This document shows positions 10,530 through 21,140 of a stretch of 64,000 nucleotides of DNA, one piece after another. The stretch comes from Apoderus coryli (taxonomy: Eukaryota; Arthropoda; Insecta; Coleoptera; Attelabidae): contig OU452200.1 in the NCBI GenBank assembly GCA_911728435.2, positions 35,231,715 through 35,295,714 on the forward strand, given 5' to 3'. How positions within the stretch are numbered: the first letter of the stretch is position 1; every line of letters starts with the position of its first letter. The translations under genes were made by a program, and so were the position numbers. The notes beneath the pieces are model-generated. The model saw only the letters and a list, made by a program, of their open reading frames with translations. It was not told where the DNA came from and did not search any database.

Positions 10530-11454
10530 TTGCCACGCAAACATGATTTTGAAATCCCATTTGAAGTGGTCATTGCAGACCGTCAAAATTGGCTAAATGG
10601 GGAACCACGATTCCCAGAAAACACATCCGTCTGGTATACGGACGGTTCAAAAGGAATAGAAGGGAACACAGGCATGGGAATATACGGGCCAAATTGCAGG
10701 CTCTCTGAACTTCTCGGGTAAAGTCCCACTATATCCCAAGCAGAGATCAACGCTATTAATCGTTGTGCTCAAGAATGCCTGCAGAGAGGCATCCCGGAAC
10801 GGCAGATCAATATTATGTCAGACAGTCAAGCTGCGTTAAAAGCACTGAGGTCTTACACCTTCACGTCAAAGCTAGCATGGGAATGCAAACAGACCCTAAA
10901 GCAACTGACAGCTCAGAGGAAAAAGATTACTACTCTGACATGGGTGCCAGGCCATGAAGGCATAGAGGGGAACGAAGCGTTGGACCAACTTGCAAAAGAG
11001 GGTGCAAACGCTCCGTTCTGCGGCCCGGAACCCATTTTTGGCCTTCCAAAAAGCCATATGAAGGAAGAACTTCGGAGATGGGAAAAGGAACAACTTAAGT
11101 CCTACTGGAGAAACACTCCAGGCCTAAGACAATCAAAAAGGTTTATCAAACCTTCAGTGGCCAACGCAGGGAAGCTTATCCAACTGGAGAGAAGCGACCT
11201 AAGGCGAATTACAGGCCTTTTTACGGGACACCACCCAGTGAAGTACCATCTCAAAAAGATGGGCCTAACCGAGAACGACACTTGTCGGTTTTGCGAAGAC
11301 GCAACAGAGACAACAGAACACGTGCTCTGTGAATGCATGGCACTTGGAGGGGTGACCCTAACACCCGACGAGGCAAAGAATTTAGCCCCCAGAGAAATCA
11401 TCAACTTTATGAAAAGTGTGGGCAGCTGGGCAATTCATAGATTAGAGTCAGTGG
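10530..11454 (+). pseudogene. LINE fragment: RNase H and C-terminal zinc-knuckle region, frameshifted
   Basis: The frame at 10530-10721 contains the RNase H opening WYTDGSKGIEGNTGMGIYGP. A second frame from 10815 continues with SDSQAALKAL and TLTWVPGHEGIEGNEALDQL, the remaining RNase H motifs. Then comes the post-RNase H region LRRITGLFTGHHPVKYHLKK with a CRFCEDATETTEHVLCEC cysteine-histidine knuckle. This order (RNase H, then CCHC-like knuckle) is typical of RNase H-bearing Jockey/LOA/I-type non-LTR retrotransposons. The reverse transcriptase is missing (5' truncation) and a frameshift separates the two parts, so it is dead. Its frame runs out into an unrelated transposase scrap at 11455. 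Confidence 0.8.
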
Positions 11455-11589
11455 AGTGGTCCCAAGGTCACCAGATTTAAATCCGCCGTTAGATCTTTTT
11501 GTGGGGTCATTTAAAAACTAAATTTTATAAAACTCAACCAGCATCTCTAGACGATTTTGGTCAACAAATTACTTATTGTTATATGATTT
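11455..11589 (+). mobile_element. Mariner-type transposase scrap
   Basis: Frame +2 reads RSPDLNPPLDLFVGSFKN, a decayed form of the SPDLTPLDFFLWGHLK block around the last catalytic Asp of mariner-like transposases. A related scrap lies at 26600-26790. It is bounded by the LINE fragment on the left and a piggyBac relic on the right. Confidence 0.6.
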
Positions 11590-11593
11590 TTAA

Positions 11594-12147
11594 CCCTGCA
11601 GCACTCGCGCTATGAGCATTTCTCTCACGCTTCCCCTAAAATCGCAAGATTTCACTGGATGAGCCTACCTCGCTCTCTAGCTGAGTTTGTGTTCACGTTG
11701 CACCCCCTGATTAGTTAAATTCAAAATTCAGTACACTTTGTTTGTTGATTAAGTACAGGTTTGTGAGTGATTCTCTCATTCCGCGAGTTCAGGCGTTTGT
11801 ATTTTCCAAATATATAAAGACAATAAAGAAATTATTGAAGATCGTCGAATGTTTCTGAAGATGAAACCAGTTCATGAAACCACACTTAGTATACCGAGCT
11901 TCAGTAATATGTATGCCATTCAACAGGAGACAGCGAAGTAGAGAACTGATAGGCATTCCTCAACCCGAACGTGTAACGACAGAAGATCAAGCTGGATTTT
12001 GCCCAAGAAGAAAAAACGCGTAAGAAATGCGTAATTATTTGAGTGTAATGTTGTCTCGTCACAATAAAAAGTATACAATAATAAATAGTGAGAGAAATGC
12101 TCACGTGCGAGTTCTGCCGTAATTTTCTTAGCGCGAGTTCTGTAGGG
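11594..12147 (+). mobile_element. Non-autonomous piggyBac relic
   Basis: It is flanked by TTAA at 11590-11593 and 12148-12151 and starts CCCTGCAGCACTCGCGC, mirrored by GCGCGAGTTCTGTAGGG at the right, with a second matching block GAGCATTTCTCTCAC inside each end. Near 11895-12010 a frame reads RRQRSRELIGIPQPERVTTE then QAGFCPRRKNA, resembling the C-terminal cysteine-rich tail of piggyBac transposases. The catalytic core is deleted. Confidence 0.75.
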
Positions 12148-12151
12148 TTAA

Positions 12152-12643
12152 AAATAACTTTTAAATTGGTAGACTAACCATCTTCTGAACAATTTTCTTC
12201 TGTTTAGCAACTAATTAAAAATTCCTGAACTCCACCACTGGAATCCGCTTTCAGATATGACTTCACTTCAGTCAGTGTGTTTTTAGACCAGCAGCGAGTA
12301 GTATATAGGTAGGAGTAACATATAGGAATAGTGTTTTCTGTTTTATAGAATACAGAGGATAATGTTTTCTAACAATATCTATCAAACGCACGCCCAGCAT
12401 GGAAACAAGGAAATTTAAAGGGAAGGTCATGTTTGTGTTGTGTTTCTATACTTAGATTGTTTTTCTCTGCTGCATATACTTGAGTATATACAAATTTATA
12501 TATTATGATTCGAATATTTAATCTGAGATGTTGCGTCATTCTAGTTTTGGTAGTTTTTTTTGTCAAATAAAAGTATTTAAATTAATTTAATTAATACAAG
12601 TTGAATGTCTAGTAGTTTTATGTATGGATAATATAATAATATA
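12152..12643. other. Intergenic, no gene supported
   Basis: AT-rich sequence without recognisable coding or structural features, ending at the TATA target of the foldback element. Confidence 0.6.
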
Positions 12644-14455
12644 CAGGGTGTCCTACGGTTGCAACCCATTAGATTATTTCAGAAACTACTTCGAATTGAA
12701 GTTTGTAAATTTCAGTGTCTATATTGTCAAATATACTCTACTCAAATAATATAATAGCAACGGCATAGCACTTCCGGTTATACCGGAAGTTGATGGCAAC
12801 TTTGTTATTTTAAATGGAACACCCTATATATTATTACATTTTTGGATTCTAAATAAGATTTCAGAGATATTTCATGTATCATGTCCTATACCTAACGTCA
12901 GTCGTTTTTGACTTATATCAAGATTTATGTCAAAATTGACAGTTTAGGGCTCCATAAGAATTCCGTTTTTTCCTTGTAAATCACTATTTAATAATTATTT
13001 TGCAGGTATTTTCTTATCAAATGGGATCTTCTTTTTCGAACTGACAAGACATTTTCTGATTCATTTATACGGGGTGGTCAAAAAAATTATATTGAAAACA
13101 GTTTAAGAAAAACAGTTGAAAGTCAATTTTTTCAAATGGAATGGGTATATTATTATTATTTTATCTTCCTTAGCATTAAAAAATAATGCAATTTTGTTAT
13201 AGGTTATCATTTTCTAAAATGCATAGTTTTCGAAATATCGTCATTTTAAATTTTCCTGCAGCGCCTACCGTTGTCTAATTAATTTAGTTAGCCATGAAAT
13301 TATTGTAATTTTAACGTCAAATGAATAAAAATGAAAAATACTTATTGATATTATAAATTTATTATTAATTCATGGAGAATAAAATAAAGTGATTAATATC
13401 ACCTGTAGAGTATTTAACGAGAGAAACCCCCATTTGCTAACGATGACTAGAGAAATTAGGAAGAATTTTGAGAAATCATTCAGAGCAGGTTGGGAGGTAT
13501 ACAAATCAAGTATTACAACGAACTAAGACTAATATTTGAAATAATACAGCAGAAATGAACAGAAGATTAAACTAAATAAATTTTCAACTAAAAAAAGTTA
13601 ATCAACTAACGATAACAAAACTAATTTAAAAATTTTTCTGTTGCAGTTGGAAATGATTTTAAATTTTTGAGCCACCTGTTTTCCATGGATGCGTAATTAG
13701 AATGTTTTGTTTTTTGAGAACCTAAAACACCAAGAAATTAAGAAATTCTTAAATAAAACTAATTTAATTGTTCGATATGACCCCCATTTAGTCTTAACTA
13801 AATTAATTAGCTAGCTTCCACAGAGACAACGGTAGGCGCTGCAGAAAAATTTTAAATGACGATATTTCGAAAACTATGCATTTTAGAAAATGATAACCTA
13901 TTACCAAATTGCATTATTTTTTAATGCTAAGGAAGATAAAATAATAATAATATACCCATTCCATTTGAAAAAATTGACTTTCAACTGTTTTTCTTGAACC
14001 GTTTTCAATATAATTTTTTGACCACCCTGTATAAACTAATCAGAAAATGTCTTGTCAGTTTGGAAAAGAAGATCCCCCCTGATAAGAAAATACCTGCAAA
14101 ATAATTATTAAATACTGATTTACATAGAAAAAACGGAATTCTTATGGAGCCCTAAACTGTCAATTTTGACATAAATCTTGATATAAGTCAAAAACGACTG
14201 ACGTTAGGTATAGGACATGATACATGAAATATGTCTGAAATCTTATTTAGAATCCAAAAATGTAATAATATATAGGGTGTTCCATTTAAAATAACAAAGT
14301 TGCCATCAACTTCCGGTATAACCGGAAGTGCTATGCCGTTGCTATTATATTATTTGAGTAGAGTATATTTGACAATATAGACACTGAAATTTACAAACTT
14401 CAATTCGAAGTAGTTTCTGAAATAATCTAATGGGTTGCCACCGTAGGACACCCTG
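12644..14455. mobile_element. Foldback element, copy 2, with TATA target duplication
   Basis: The element begins CAGGGTGTCCTACGG, ends with the complement, and is flanked by TATA at 12640-12643 and 14456-14459. The arms (about 640 bp, 12644-13285 and 13812-14455) match copy 1. The loop carries the same single-copy segment as copy 1 but reverse-complemented, plus about 150 bp near 13640-13790 not seen in copy 1. The host flanks are not inverted here, in contrast to copy 1. No protein is encoded. Confidence 0.85.
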
Positions 14456-14601
14456 TATAACTGCGTGTCGTAGATGCCTACCTATATATTTTTGGAAAAG
14501 CTATTACACTAATTAATGCAGAATTTATTTATATGATCAGCATTACAAGTTGCCCTTTTAATATCCTTATCTATAGGTACTTAATACCTATGTAGTTATC
14601 T

Positions 14602-14812
14602 CATTTTTTCCAGAAATTCATAGTCCTATAAATAAGCTCCCGTAATTATTTTTTAGAAATAAATTGTATAAAGCTTGCGCTGGCACCTACTGAGTAGCTG
14701 TAGTTTATAAGCCTACAAAAGTGTTTGGCATCTTCAAGAGTTAGTGTGATGGGTTTCATCAGTATAGTTGTACAGTAGTAAATTGAAGTTACATGAATTT
14801 CATCTTCAGAAA
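14602..14812 (-). pseudogene. Duplicated C-terminal coding fragment, copy A
   Basis: On the minus strand this reads VSEDEIHVTSIYYCTTILMK and then PITLTLEDAKHFCRLINYS, ending FISKK and a stop. It is a diverged duplicate of 17770-17975, including about 60 bp of 3' flank. Relative to copy B it has a 6-base insertion (two codons), so the frame stays open. Homology stops abruptly at 14812, where T-rich sequence begins. I do not recognise the protein. Confidence 0.5.
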
Positions 14813-15485
14813 CTTTTTTTTTTCTCTCTCTGTAGTAAACTTAATAATTTTTGTTTTACAATACGTAACGTTCATATTCAGACATACAAAAGATTTACCT
14901 AAACCAAATAGTCACACAGTCTATGTTTATATTAACAACATTAAGATTCCAAAGTATCATATTACTATAGTAAGCAAACTGTGGTAAAATCTCTGGAATA
15001 TAGGCACAAGAATAAGATCATTCGATTGAGTATTCTTATTGTGATAAGTCGAACTTATTTAAAAAGTTTGTATTTGTGATTGTGTAATTTTCTTGTATGT
15101 GACTGGTTCCTGATTAGGGTAAGTTTTCTCACTGAGTAATTAAGTTTTATCAATATTAGGTTTTGTTTTACTTTCTTTTCTCTTAATCAAATTATAATTT
15201 TAATTAAATGCATTAAGTATTAGGTATTACATAATTATTATCAACCACTAATTCTTTAGTGAATTCTGTCAATTCTGACGTAAAGATATTTTATCAATTA
15301 TTTAGACAACTCCATTGCCAAGATTTACAGGGTTGTACTATTAAGTTGAATAATATGTGGCAACCTGCTGATTTGTCTGTAACTACGAGGTGTAGTCTAA
15401 AATAGAGTAATTTGGTAATGTTGTGTTGTCTATTCAGCGTAGTACATTGCGGTCAGTGTATGCGTTGAGATTGGGATTACTGTTA
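14813..15485. other. No gene supported; AT-rich spacer
   Basis: I see only a T-rich/CT tract at 14810-14835, AT-rich DNA, and near 15446-15459 the motif ATTGCGGTCAGTGT, which recurs on the other side of the LINE at 17204-17217 and 17270-17281. Confidence 0.5.
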
Positions 15486-17115
15486 AATAAATAAAATAAA
15501 TAAATAAGCGTTTATTGCCCAACAGAATAAATCCCTTTACAGAGCAACATATAATACAACATTATAAATAATAAACAATAACAAAGATAATAAATCAAAT
15601 TAAATTACAGCAAATCAAACAAACCAAAATCAATTACAATCAAGAAACTAACCTGAATAATATTGAACAAAATAACAAATTAAATTCAGATGTAGACATT
15701 TACTTTCATTATATTACATTACATTAGCATTACATCACACCCCAAAAAAACTACGAGCAGTCTCAGTTAAGTCGTGCAACGAACAATGAAATATGTCGCA
15801 ATCGTTACAGATTATATTAAAATTATTGCACATCACAAAAACTGGCGATTTCGTGTATAGATTCGTAACAGGACGTTTGCAGTAAAACATTAATCCGTTA
15901 CGACTCCCCAGGCGTGGAACATTTATATCAATCTCAGCCAGCAACTCAGAGCAATCGATTTTACCATTTAAAAGACCGTACAAAAATTTCAGAGAAGCAA
16001 GGATTCTACGGAACTCCAAGCTACGGACGTTAAATCTATTCCAGAGCATCGAACTATCCACCCCTCTTTCTGGATGAACGCCATCAGATTTATATACGAG
16101 ATATTTGAGGAATTTCCTTTGAATTTTTTCAATGGCGTGCTTATGAACCTCATAAATAGGATACCAGATGATTGAACAATACTCTAGTTTCGAACGAACG
16201 TAAGAGAAGTACAATGTTTTCAATGCGTTAATATTTTTAAAGCCCGTGCAATTTCTAACAATGAAACCATAAGCCCTAATCGCTTCATTCGCCTTTAAGT
16301 TAATATGAGGAACGAAAGACAATCTCGAGTCAAACGTAACACCCAAATCGGTAGAAGTTGCACATCTCTCGAGAACAGTCTGTCCAAGTCGATACTGAAA
16401 ATTAAAAGCAGTTTTCCTTCTCGAATAAGACATGCATTTACACTTCTTAGCATTTAGATAGAGCTTGTTATTGTTACACCAACTCTCCATCGCCTCAAGC
16501 TCACTCTGAAGACCTATGCAGTCCTCGTACGACACGATAGTGGCGAACAGCTTGACATCGTCAGCGAAAAACAACCTGTTAACCTGCAGACACTCGTTAA
16601 GATCGTTAATGAAGATCAAGAAAAGTAGGGGACCCAAGTTTGAACCCTGAGGCACACCAGAGGATGCTTTATATTTTTTGGAATTGTAGCCATTATAAAC
16701 TACATACTGTAGTCTGTTTCGAAGATATGAAATAAACAACGATTTCAGGTTATTGACAAACCCATAGCTGTCCAGCTTCCGAATTAGCACCCCATGATCC
16801 AACCTGTCGAAAGCCTTGGCAAAGTCGGTATAAATAACATCTAGCTGTCCCCCCCCATCGACAATACGCGTGGCCCTCTCTGTGAAACAAGAAAGATTAG
16901 TAAGAGTGGACCTACTCGGCATAAAACCGTGTTGATTTATGGTGATTTGACCACGCAATGCAGAAGAGATTCTATCACTCAAGATGGCTTCAAAGATCTT
17001 GGACAGGTTTGACAGGATGCAGATCGGGCGGTAGTTGCTGATGAGTGATCTCTCGCCAGACTTGTGAACTGGGACCACACGTGCCTCCTTCCATCGAACC
17101 GGGAAAACTCCATTC
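15486..17115 (-). mobile_element. 5'-truncated Jockey-superclade LINE, open reverse transcriptase frame
   Basis: A 447-codon open frame (15735-17078) carries reverse transcriptase blocks in order: NYRPICILSNLSKIFE, NQHGFMPSRST, DFAKAFDRLDH, SSGVPQGSNLGPLLFLIFIN, the catalytic FADDVKLF, and then the thumb region with YCSIIWYP. The frame continues without an ATG to about 17100 (WKEARVVPVHKSG). The endonuclease and 5' half are missing. The 3' UTR faces left and ends in a TAAA/TAAATAA tract at 15486-15506. The tail sequence (TTTATTGCCCAACAGAATAA) matches that of the LINE at 43200, so the two belong to related families. The uninterrupted frame suggests a fairly recent insertion. Confidence 0.85.
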
Positions 17116-17769
17116 TTTATTGCTAAATTAAACTACTAACTACTAACTACTGTTGTCAGTTTTCCAGGGACTGCATTGGTTGAGGCCAATGCGGGCTAGT
17201 GACATTGCGGTCAGTGTGCTAGTTATATAATTATACTCCATTTTATATATCGATCGATATTTTGGGCACTGCGGTCAGTGTCTACGGAATAGAGAATTAC
17301 ACATGTTTTGTCAGTTTTCTTTTTGTTTTGGATTAAGATTAGTAGTTTGACATAATTGATTATTACAATGATGTTATTGCCATTGTTAAAAAAAAATCAT
17401 GCTACGTGGATAACAATTCCACTTACATACTAACTTAACATTTTGGTCAGTTGTCGATAATATAAATCTACTTTTTGGTAGACTTGATTACTCAAACAGT
17501 TTTCTCCTTTTTATTTCAGGTGCGACATCTCATATCCGTTTTGGCCTGACGCTAAAGTAATTTTTATTATATAATAGTTACCTTATTATATTTTTGTAGT
17601 TTTTAAATGTTTTCTTATTTTCTTTTTATTATTTTACAATTTTATTAACTCCTGACGATAAAATAAAAGACAAACATAGTCTATCAGAAGTGTTTTGAAA
17701 ATTAAAAATACTTCAGAACAATTTATTATATTATTTTTCTGTTTTCTATATTTTTCGCCCTTACACTCA
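17116..17769. other. No gene supported; two copies of a TGCGGTCAGTGT motif
   Basis: This AT-rich stretch carries ATTGCGGTCAGTGT at 17204-17217 and TGCGGTCAGTGT at 17270-17281, matching a third copy at 15446-15459. A small ACTACTAACTACTAACTACT tract lies near 17134. Confidence 0.5.
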
Positions 17770-17811
17770 TTTTTTCCAGAAATTCATAGTCCTATAAATA
17801 AGCTCCCGTAA

Positions 17812-18072
17812 TTATTTTCTAGAAATAAATTGTATAAAGCTTGCACTGCCATCTACTGAGCAGCTGTAGTTTATAAGCCTACAAAAGTGTTTGGCATCTT
17901 CAAGAGTTAACGTGATGGGTTTCATCAGTATAGTGTCGTAAATTGAAGTTACATGAATTTCATCTTCAGAAACTGGATCTGGTGCAAGAATTAAATGAAG
18001 TTGATTACGACACACGTTCTGTAAAGGAGGATTATTCGATCATTCAAATGTCTTCTTTATAGAATTTGCTGG
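17812..18072 (-). pseudogene. Duplicated C-terminal coding fragment, copy B (unidentified)
   Basis: The minus strand reads NVCRNQLHLILAPDPVSEDE, then IHVTSIYDTILMKPITLTLE, then DAKHFCRLINYSCSVDGSAS and FIQFISRK before the stop at 17812. A TTTACAG acceptor-like site lies just before NVCRN. Alternatively the frame extends upstream with one stop to 18072 and, past the hAT insertion, into 19507-19560 (FFGSVEKKYKFLGPANS). So it is either a terminal exon or part of a once-continuous reading frame split by the hAT element. It is duplicated at 14602-14812. I do not recognise the family. Confidence 0.45.
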
Positions 18073-19498
18073 CATGGCCTCCGGAAGGGGGGGCAAGACG
18101 GGGCGCTTGCTCCTCCCTGGAACACGTAAATACAGGAAAATATCACATACATAAGTTTAGTGGTAAATGATTTAAACCGTATCCAAGATATATAGAATAC
18201 TGCAGATTCTATCAACAAAGTTATTAAATTTTTTCGTGACAGTCCATATAGAAGAAAATATGTCCCTAAAATCCCATTATTTTGTGACACGATGATCCTC
18301 AATAGTACAAATCCATCAGAATATTTTCCGAAAATTACGAAGAAATAAGAGGCGCTTTGGGACATTTGGCTTATTCAATAGAATTCAGCACAGAGACACG
18401 ATCGAAAGCTAATCAATTATTAGCTGCAGTTCGACTTTTAAATTCATACTCTGTCTCCACATCATTTCACATTATAGTCCTAAATTGGAACCGGTGTGCA
18501 ACATACTACAAGGAGAAATAATAAATCTTCTTTCGGCAAAAAACCATATTAAAACACTTTTGTCTGCACTAAAAAATCACAGATCTGACGCTGAAAAATA
18601 TTTTAAGGAAATTTTCCAAAAATCTGAAAAAGTTGGTGATAAATTTGACATACCACTAAGAATTCCTAGACTGGGATCAAATCAAATTTATAGAGCTAAT
18701 TACGAAACGAAGTCTTGTGAGGAATATTACCGTGTTTCTTTGTTTATTCCATATCTAGATTCAATTATCCGCTCAATTGAGATAAGATTTTCGGAAGAAA
18801 CAGAAATTGCATTTTCTTTGTGCCTGTTTCATCCAGAGTTAACTGTAACAGAAGAGTATAGGAAATTAATAGAAAAAATTCCTAACATAGCCAAAGTATA
18901 CGATTTAGAAAATTTATAGACTGAGAGTGAAACATGGGATGAAATGTGGATAGAGAAAAATAAAAATGAAAATATTCAGTTAGAGTTCGCCGATTTATTG
19001 GAAAAACATTGTGAGTTTTTCCCTAGTAACAAAAAAAGCAATTGCTATTTTTTGGCTTTATCTCCAACAACGGCCACAATTCTTGAAAGATCGTTTAGTA
19101 CCTTAAGACGGGTGAAAACTTGGTTAAGGTCTACCATGAGTGAAGAAAGACTATGTCTTCTCAGCGTACACAGAGAACATGTAAATAAGAACAAAGACGT
19201 GTTTATTAAAAAAGTGGTAGATCGATTTTCGCAAAAACGAAGGAATATTCTACTGCTATTTTTTGATTAGACTTATGTTCAATTTATGTTATAACCGATC
19301 AGGATCAGTTTATATTAAGTTTTTTTTAATTATATAATATTTTAAGTACTTAATATATAAATTAAACTTCAAAAGAAGTTGGATTGACTGTATAAGGATA
19401 GGTATTTTGCCACATATTATATACATAATACTTTTGTTTTGCTTACTTAGTATTTTTTGCCTTGCCCTCCCCTAATTTAATTATTTCCGGCGCCTATG
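18073..19498 (+). mobile_element. hAT element with 8-bp target duplication and decayed transposase
   Basis: TTTGCTGG flanks both ends (18065-18072 and 19499-19506), a perfect 8-bp target duplication. The inverted termini begin CATGGCCTCCGGAA and, from the right, CATAGGCGCCGGAA, both leading to a GGGGGGCAAG-type tract. Transposase remnants start near 18150 (VIKFFRDSP). They continue as open frames at 18485-18919 and 18944-19270, broken by a TAG at 18917-18919. The latter has the hAT dimerisation block LSPTTATILERSFSTLRRVK and then LRSTMSEERLCLLSVH. It is closest in style to ZMYM1/P52rIPK-like hAT proteins. Several stops make it inactive. Confidence 0.85.
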
Positions 19499-19506
19499 TT
19501 TGCTGG

Positions 19507-19972
19507 TCCAAGGAATTTGTATTTTTTCTCAACAGAACCGAAAAATAGAAGTATTTATTGTTTACGCGGTGTTATACACAGGTAAATTAAAAGATATATT
19601 TCCAAAAATTGGGAGTTTTATCTTTTGACCAAAACTATACGCGCATTTCGCTAATATTGTTTGCATCCTCAGGAGAAAATGAAAAGTGAGGTTTCTTATT
19701 TTGTTTTGAAAGAACTAATCTTAATTACTTTCACACTTCCTAAATTCATTAATTCGATCTCTTAGGTCAATTATATTCAACATAAATACTAGAATCACGC
19801 ATTTCCAAACGTACTCTAATTTCATTCTTTCAAGCAGTTAGTTACTCTGCCAGTTTACTTTTTGAATTTCTTTTATTAATATTATAATACAATATTATTT
19901 CATTTATTTTGTTATTTAAATGTAAGTGTAACAAGTGAAGTTAATTTAAATAAATATTAATCTTTATAAACA
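19507..19972. other. Spacer between two hAT elements
   Basis: The left 55 bp may continue the reading frame of the unidentified fragment at 17812-18072 on the minus strand. The rest is AT-rich and without recognisable features. Confidence 0.4.
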
Positions 19973-19980
19973 ACCACGAC

Positions 19981-21132
19981 TAGTGTTACCAGATCTCCTA
20001 TTTTTAATATGAGACTCATATATTTTAACTCTTTCTCATATCTCCTATTAACACGCCAAATATGAGCCTATTTCTCATATATTTTCATTAATAGATACGC
20101 CCGTGCCAGCCATGCCAGAATTTTGAAGTAGCGGAAACCACTATTATCATATTTTCGAAGTATGAATGACTGCCCAACTCTAATAAAAAAACTGATGTTT
20201 ATAAACAATAATAAAAATGAAATTCCGGAAATTTACTTGCTATTTTTAAATTATTTTCTAAAAATATTTGAAGATACAATTCTCTCTCTAGAAAGCAACA
20301 TTATTTTCAGAAGCACACCTTCTAAAATGGTTTGACTTTTCTGAAAACAGCTTAGACTTAACATTCAAATTAAAGCATGAAATTAATTTTTCCGAAGTAG
20401 AAACTTGTCTAAATGCCATTAAAAATAAACTTTTTACAGATTCTGTGAACCAGGATGAAGTTTTTGATGAAGTAACTTTATTAAATATAATGTATAATTA
20501 ATCCATACAAGATAATAACTTTGTGGCTTTATTAGAAAGCGCAAAGGGGGCGCATATTTTAGGAAAAACGTCTTTGTTGCCTTTGCCTAACATTTTTAAA
20601 ACTATTTCTTTTGTTCTCAATATTCCTTGCACTTCCGCATATGTAGAAAGGATTTTTTCTATAATATCAAACAAGTGAACTGAGGCAAGAAATCAAGCAT
20701 CTATTAAGCTGATCAAAAGGGAACTTAGCGTAACACTAGATTTTGATATTTCCTGCTGTAATGACTTTTATGATTACGTTTTAACAAACCTTAAATTATT
20801 ATCAGATTGCCGCAGTTCTTTAATAGTCACATTATTTTGTGTAGATACATGTTTCTAAGTTTAGGTACATGATTCATGTCAAATTGCAATAATGCCGCAG
20901 TGCTTGTATTTTTGCTTTAATTTGTAGTTATGTGCTAATATTCAATTAAATTAATTTTTAATTTAATCATACCTACCTAAAAAGAGAATAAAGAGTTTAT
21001 TTTTCAATTTGTATTCATTCAAAAATGTAGGTATTTTGTAGTATATTAAAATTCTCATATATTTTTATTCAGTCTCATATAATTGTATTATGGGCTAACG
21101 TATTTTTGAAAAAAATATATCTGGCAACCCTA
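19981..21132 (+). mobile_element. Second hAT element with 8-bp target duplication
   Basis: ACCACGAC lies at 19973-19980 and again at 21133-21140. The termini are TAGTGTTACCAGAT and, inverted at the right, TAGGGTTGCCAGAT, with sub-terminal 'tctcatatatttt' repeats in both ends. Between about 20330 and 20820 the + strand holds remnants of a hAT C-terminus: NIPCTSAYVERIFSIISNK, then TEARNQASIKLIKRELSVTL, with stops in between. The N-terminal and most of the catalytic part are deleted. It is unrelated at the termini to the hAT at 18073. Confidence 0.8.
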
Positions 21133-21140
21133 ACCACGAC

